A stretch of 64,000 nucleotides of DNA from Selaginella tamariscina (lineage: Eukaryota; Streptophyta; Lycopodiopsida; Selaginellales; Selaginellaceae). The stretch is from contig PUQB01000259.1 of the NCBI GenBank assembly GCA_003024785.1, positions 62,001 through 126,000 on the forward strand. The letters are read 5' to 3'. Within the stretch, counting starts at the first letter, position 1, and each line of letters starts with the position of its first letter. The notes beneath the pieces were generated by a model that saw only the letters and a list, made by a program, of their open reading frames with translations, had not been told where the DNA came from and did no database searches. The position numbers were made by a program, and so were the translations under genes. Positions 58,960 to 64,000 of the stretch are shown in pieces.

Positions 58960-61040
58960 TGTATCTATGTGTTGTTCAATATATGTTACATTTACATTTA
59001 CATGTGCATGTTAATGCACATTTACATATACATTTCAAATGTAAACGTAAATATATTACACGTACGTTTACACACACATGTAAATGTACATTTACATTTA
59101 TATTTATATTTTAATATTAATTTAATTTAATTTATATTTATATTTTCATTTTAAATAATTTAAAAACCTTCATAAGAAAATTATTATTATAGTCAAACGC
59201 CATTGTCGTCCAATCCAAAGTTTACTTAATATAAAAACATGAAAATTTAATATTTATAAATGCAAGATAATAAATGTTTTACTGTTTCATATAATAAATA
59301 TAATATTATACATAATAACCAAGTCATAAATGTAAATATAAATGTACATATATATCTAAAATCTATATGTACATATATCATTTACATGCATATGTTAATA
59401 TACATTACATGTGCATTTACCTTTTAAATATAAATGTAAATGTCATTTACATGTACATTTATATACATATGTAAATGTGCATTTATATTTATATTTATAT
59501 TTAATTCACATTTGTATTTACATTTTAATTTAATTTTGTGATATTCTTATCAAAAAATTATTGTAATAATTAACTTATTTGGTGATAATAGATTTTCCAT
59601 TGTTATGTTGTAATTAGAATACCAAAACTTAAAATTTATAAATACATAATAATAAATTTAATATAATAAAGATTATATTATGCATAATAATTAAGTTATT
59701 AATGTACATGTACATGTACATATCAATGTGCATTTATATTTTATTTACACTTTTAAATGTAAATGTATATGTAAAAAGACATTTAGATGCACATGCATTT
59801 ACATTTAAGTGTAAATATAAATGTAATTTTACATGTACATTTACATTTACATACACATACAAATGTAAATTTACATTTTGATTTAATTTAAGATATTTAT
59901 ATTTAATTTTAAGATATCTTCACAAAAAATTATTGTAATAACAAAACATCTTTTTAGTGTTACAATTAATATTAATAATTATAAATTTACCTTAATCAAA
60001 ACGAGAAAAATTAAAATTTAGAAACACAAAATAATGGATATTTTAATATTTTAATATAATAAATATTATATTATACACATTAGCTAAGTTGTAAATGTAA
60101 ATACATACATTTCATTTTAAATATAAATATACATGTAGATTTACTTTTACAATATAAACATAAATACATATTTACAACACTTATACATTAATAAGGTTTA
60201 GAATATTTGTTAAATCAATTCACCCAAATACTTAACATTCTTAAATTATTAAATTAATTTAAATCATAATTTTTTTTTTAAATTTTTTATTACATGATTT
60301 TCATAAAAAATTTCACATGATTCTCATAATATTTTCAGCTGACATTTAAATTTTAAATAATTTTGTATTTCTGTGATTTAACTATATATGTATGAATTAT
60401 TAAATTTTAAAAAGTTTTACTTTAATTAATTTAATGTTATATTCTTTTATAACATTTAAACATTACTCTAATGAAGTATTTATAAAAACCATTCTTTTAA
60501 GATTTCACTTTTGTTAATCAATATAATTAATATTCTTTTAAACTATTTAACATTAAAGTTCTTAAAAAATTCTCACTTTCATTAAATAGAATGGTTTATG
60601 CTTTATTTCAACATTACCTTTTTATAAATACATTTACTTGTAAATGGACATTTACATTGTAAGTGCAATCGATATACATTTAAATATATATTAACATTTA
60701 AATATATATTTATATACAAAATGTAAATGTACATATAAATGCATAATAAATATAAATGTGCATGTGTACATGCAAATTTATATTTACATATACATATACA
60801 TTTGAATTGTACATTACATATATATACATGTGCATATAAATGTAAATGTATATAATATGTAAACGTACGTTTAAATTTATATGTAAATATAAATATAAAT
60901 TACATTTAAACTGTAATGTAAATATAAATATAATATAAATGTACATGTGCGTGTACATTTTCATATCCATATAAATATACATTTATAAGTATATATATAT
61001 TTTAAATGTAAATATATGTAAATGTCTATTTATATGTATA
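58960..61040. repeat. Satellite-like region of TACATTTACAT units, with about 373-bp tandem copies
   Basis: Hexamer-like ATGTAA/TTACAT units in both orientations are scattered over 2 kb, often as self-complementary AAATGTACATTT. Within it a longer unit of about 373 bp is repeated three times. AAAATTATTRTARTA recurs at about 59178, 59553 and 59925, followed each time by an ATTATACATAATAACCAAGT-like stretch and then the hexamer block. No gene seen. Confidence 0.75.
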
Positions 61041-62158
61041 TTAAAAACCTATCGCACTATTTTAAAAGTAATCAAAAATTCAGTTGCAGTCTCTTTTACT
61101 TATGGAAGAGTATTTAAATTTATACAAACTTTATAAGTAATAATTCGTTAGCGATATGAAATAATTTATTAATAATAAAACTATATCGCTTATAAGTGTT
61201 GTAAAATCAAAATGACACATTATAATGTTTTGTACATATGCAGATATATAAATAGAAAAGTCATTTCACATAAATAAATAAAGACATAACAACACATATT
61301 AAATACACACACACACACACACATATATACATATGTGAGTTTAAGCAATACCTATTCTGATATTAAAATTAACATATTATAACGGTTCACAACAAATATG
61401 TTTTAAAATATTCATGGTATATATATATAATGATATATTTTAAAAACATGGCATTCACATGTACATGTAAATGCACATTTACATTTATATTTTTAAATCC
61501 ACAATAATACGACATATAAGCTCGCATTGTAGAACAGTAACTCCATTGCATCAAATGCACCAAAGCAACCTCCACAAATGCCTTAGAATGCGTTTTATTC
61601 GTTTGCATAACTGCTGTTGAGAGTATTCTTGAGGCTGGCTTCTACATATAACAGAAGTTAGTTCGCAAAACATTAATGCTAATACCAAATTAATTTAAGT
61701 GCTTCGAGTTACATATTCGCAGGTATATATTCGCTACATATACACACACGAATATATACATCCATTCGTGGTCGTAAGAATGACAATAAGAAAACATATA
61801 TGTATGTGCAAAACTAAACAGTACCTGAGTATTTTTACTGTTATGTTAATTCAAAACATTCAAAATATGCTCACTGTGCGTGTATGTGCTATATACTCAC
61901 ATGCATAATACATAATGTGCATGCACATGCACATACAACAGATACAAAGTATGTGGATGTAGATCTGTATAAAACTATAAACTAGAATAAACTAAAACTA
62001 CACTAGGTTAAGCTAACCTCGAGTTCAGCGAGAAGTTTAGGGAGTAAAACGGCCTTAATCACGTTTAACGACCATATGTAGCTCCTGTTATCACCCTGAC
62101 TAAGTAGAGTGTGACGTCATCCTCCAATCCCAGGGTTTAATGATGTTCAATGCCATGG
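61041..62158. other. Intergenic, weak coding-like traces
   Basis: Mostly AT-rich. The minus strand at about 61520-61610 (SKAFVEVALVHLMQW) is less biased and could be a gene trace, but no splice sites or family were recognised. Confidence 0.35.
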
Positions 62159-62308
62159 TTAAGTCCGTAATTGATTCGAATATCCCAAGTGCTCTTCAAA
62201 TATATTGTCTCCTGCATGCATGGCCAGATTCCGGAATAGTTCCCTCAGTGCCGACGCCTTGTCCAATATCTCTTCAGCAGGTTTCAACTAGATTATCAAA
62301 TAAGTACA

Positions 62309-62364
<56 letters not shown>

Positions 62365-62746
62365 TATAGAGAGAGAGAGAGAGAGAGTGTCTTATTTTTA
62401 TCCCATAATTGGATATAGAGACAAATACATAACAGTACAGGTATTTAGAATCTTGACTTTGCACAATAAATAGCATAGACTTCATAGAAACTACAGATAA
62501 TTATGTAGTACCAGGAAAACTACACATAATTGTGTATTACACGTGAAAATACACATAATTATATATGTACCATACATATATAAACAAGCATATGACTTAA
62601 CACAGACCGAGCTTGTGTACATCATATGGTATAAAGGTCCAACAGCAAATAGGTAATTCATTAGTTAATAAATAATATAGAATAACCAATACCTTGCCCG
62701 TAGTCACGTAGGTCGGAACTTAACCCTGGATTGCCGTTTAAGTTGT

Positions 62747-62804
<58 letters not shown>

Positions 62805-63500
62805 ATGAAGCACGTGTGCCGCTCGGTGTACCCAGAAATCGCTGGAGCTTTGAAGAAGATGTTTGCACAGCAATTCTATGTCGCACGTTCGAAATCAATC
62901 AAATTCAAAGTAAATAAACGTTAATATATCAGCCTGCATTGGGCTGGGCAAAGTTTCAATCCACATACAACTGCAAATTGCAATGTATTAGCACTTCAAC
63001 AAAAACGGTTTATATGGTAAATAGAGTCCATATTCATAAGTTTTAACTATATGTATCTGTATATGTGTGTTCATGCACTCACGTGTGTGTGTGTGTGTGT
63101 GTGGTGTCTTAAAATCTATTTTGTGCTTCATTAAGGTGATGTTCATATAAAACTGCTGTTTATGTTTATAAACTTGTGTTTATCATTGTCAATTCTATAC
63201 AAATGAATGAGCTTCAAGTATTAAACAACAATATTTCCAGAAAACATGGGGTTTATAAACAAGCTTTATACGATTGTATTAAAAAATGTTCAGAAATAAA
63301 TATATACGATTAGTCAGTGTGTGTGTCTATATATAAACACGTACTTGAATACATTGGGGCCATATATAACTGCGATTTCCTGCGTGAGGAGCTCTGGAAT
63401 CAATCTCTATAGCTGAAGAGCGAACGCTTCTTGAATCTACTACCCACGAATTCACATTCTCGATTGATCGCCTCAGTCCACCGTCCTGCATAAGAGCCAT
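62159..63500 (-). CDS. Unrecognised small spliced gene with microsatellite in its middle exon
   Basis: Exon 1 63500-63371 starts MALMQDGGLRRSIENVNSW. The middle segment 62875-62693 (KLLCKHLLQSSSDFWVHRAAH, then NNLNGNPGLSSDLRDYGQ) begins after CATAG and ends CAAG/GTATTG. The last exon 62287-62159 starts after ATCTAG (LKPAEEILDKASALRELFRN) and ends in a stop after NQLRT. The last exon looks like a real amphipathic helix. The middle segment contains (GT)n(GA)n, which is either read through as (VC)n(ER)n or is the start of an intron. The total is one base off frame, so a join is misplaced, a base is missing, or the gene has decayed. I do not recognise the family. Confidence 0.4.
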
Positions 63501-64000
63501 AAACCTAAACCCTAGTTACCATTAACATAGGGTTACGTTTAAATTAAAACTTACCAATAAAATGTGTTTACAGAGACTAAATTTTTTTTTTTCTATTCAT
63601 GTAAAATATATGTCATAAGTTTGATTCATTCCGTTCCTTCGAAATCCTTAAGAGATTTATAATTTTTTTTTAAAATCTTAAACAATTTAAATCAGCTATA
63701 AACTTAAAGATTAAAATATAATTGTGAAAATGTATATGTAAATGTAAATTTATTAATTGAAATTCTTTGTTTTAAATCTAAAACAAATGTATATTAATAT
63801 AGTCTTGTTGATTTAAATTTTTTAATTTTAAATTTAAAGTAAAATTATACATGATTACATTTATTTTAAATTTAATTATGAACAACAGAACTTTAAATTT
63901 AATTAAAGTGTTTTAAAAGATGATTTAAGACTTATAAATGTAAATATAAATATACATTTACATATACATTTAAAATATAAATGGACATAATAGAAAATGT
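63501..64000. other. AT-rich flank at the right edge
   Basis: Contains TAAACCTAAACCCTAG near the gene start and AT-rich sequence with a few ATGTAAAT units. No gene seen. Confidence 0.5.

Overview
The window reads as nuclear DNA of a land plant. The multi-exon genes have GT-AG introns, and the genes are a plant-type SKA1 kinetochore subunit, DUF679/DMP membrane proteins, a short plant-type BAP31-like ER protein and an MCMBP/ETG1 fragment. The long AT-rich intergenic DNA carries many (GT)n, (GA)n, (CA)n and (AT)n runs and several transposons. A DUF7869-type protein and a ParB-like/methyltransferase-like gene suggest a bryophyte or lycophyte more than a flowering plant, but the sequence alone does not fix the species.

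Left third (1-20 kb): an unrecognised exon-like start, a FCP1/NIF-domain phosphatase-like gene (1797-2899, minus), and a decayed multi-exon gene (about 3160-6390, minus) with a ParB-like box and a methyltransferase-like SAM motif. Next comes a Ty3/gypsy chromovirus compound: a 5' partial copy (6731-8675) joined to a structurally complete copy (8676-14879). It abuts a striking array of the 18-bp palindrome GGCGGGATTAATCCCGCC (14880-16080). Microsatellite, minisatellite and 325-bp tandem repeat blocks follow.

Middle (19.5-34.7 kb): a second array of the same palindrome with different spacers (19525-20250) lies just upstream of, and possibly in the leader intron of, a DUF7869-type gene (20395-27172). 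That gene has been hit twice by one family of 1.8-1.9 kb terminal-inverted-repeat elements. A DMP cluster follows: one intact gene (28992-29891), an inverted partial copy beside it, and two more decayed copies, with a fourth at 47.4 kb. An unrecognised small spliced gene lies at 33.5-34.6 kb.

Right half: AT-rich DNA with two PIF/Harbinger-type elements (36864-37930, which keeps a spliced transposase end, and 45051-46958), a compact young-looking Ty3/gypsy element with LTRs of about 205 bp (37957-42503), and an orphan MCMBP two-exon fragment. A gene-dense island then holds a BAP31-like gene (51784-52194), an unnamed 186-residue protein gene (52726-53975) and SKA1 (54214-56190, minus, nine exons). 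After about 6 kb of AT-rich repeats there is one more unrecognised spliced gene (62159-63500, minus).

Three themes cut across the window. The palindrome arrays have a hierarchical fold-back architecture. Introns repeatedly start inside (GT)n-(GA)n microsatellites. Several otherwise good genes show one-base run-length discords, which could be real decay or long-read homopolymer errors. No rRNA, tRNA or CRISPR locus was seen.
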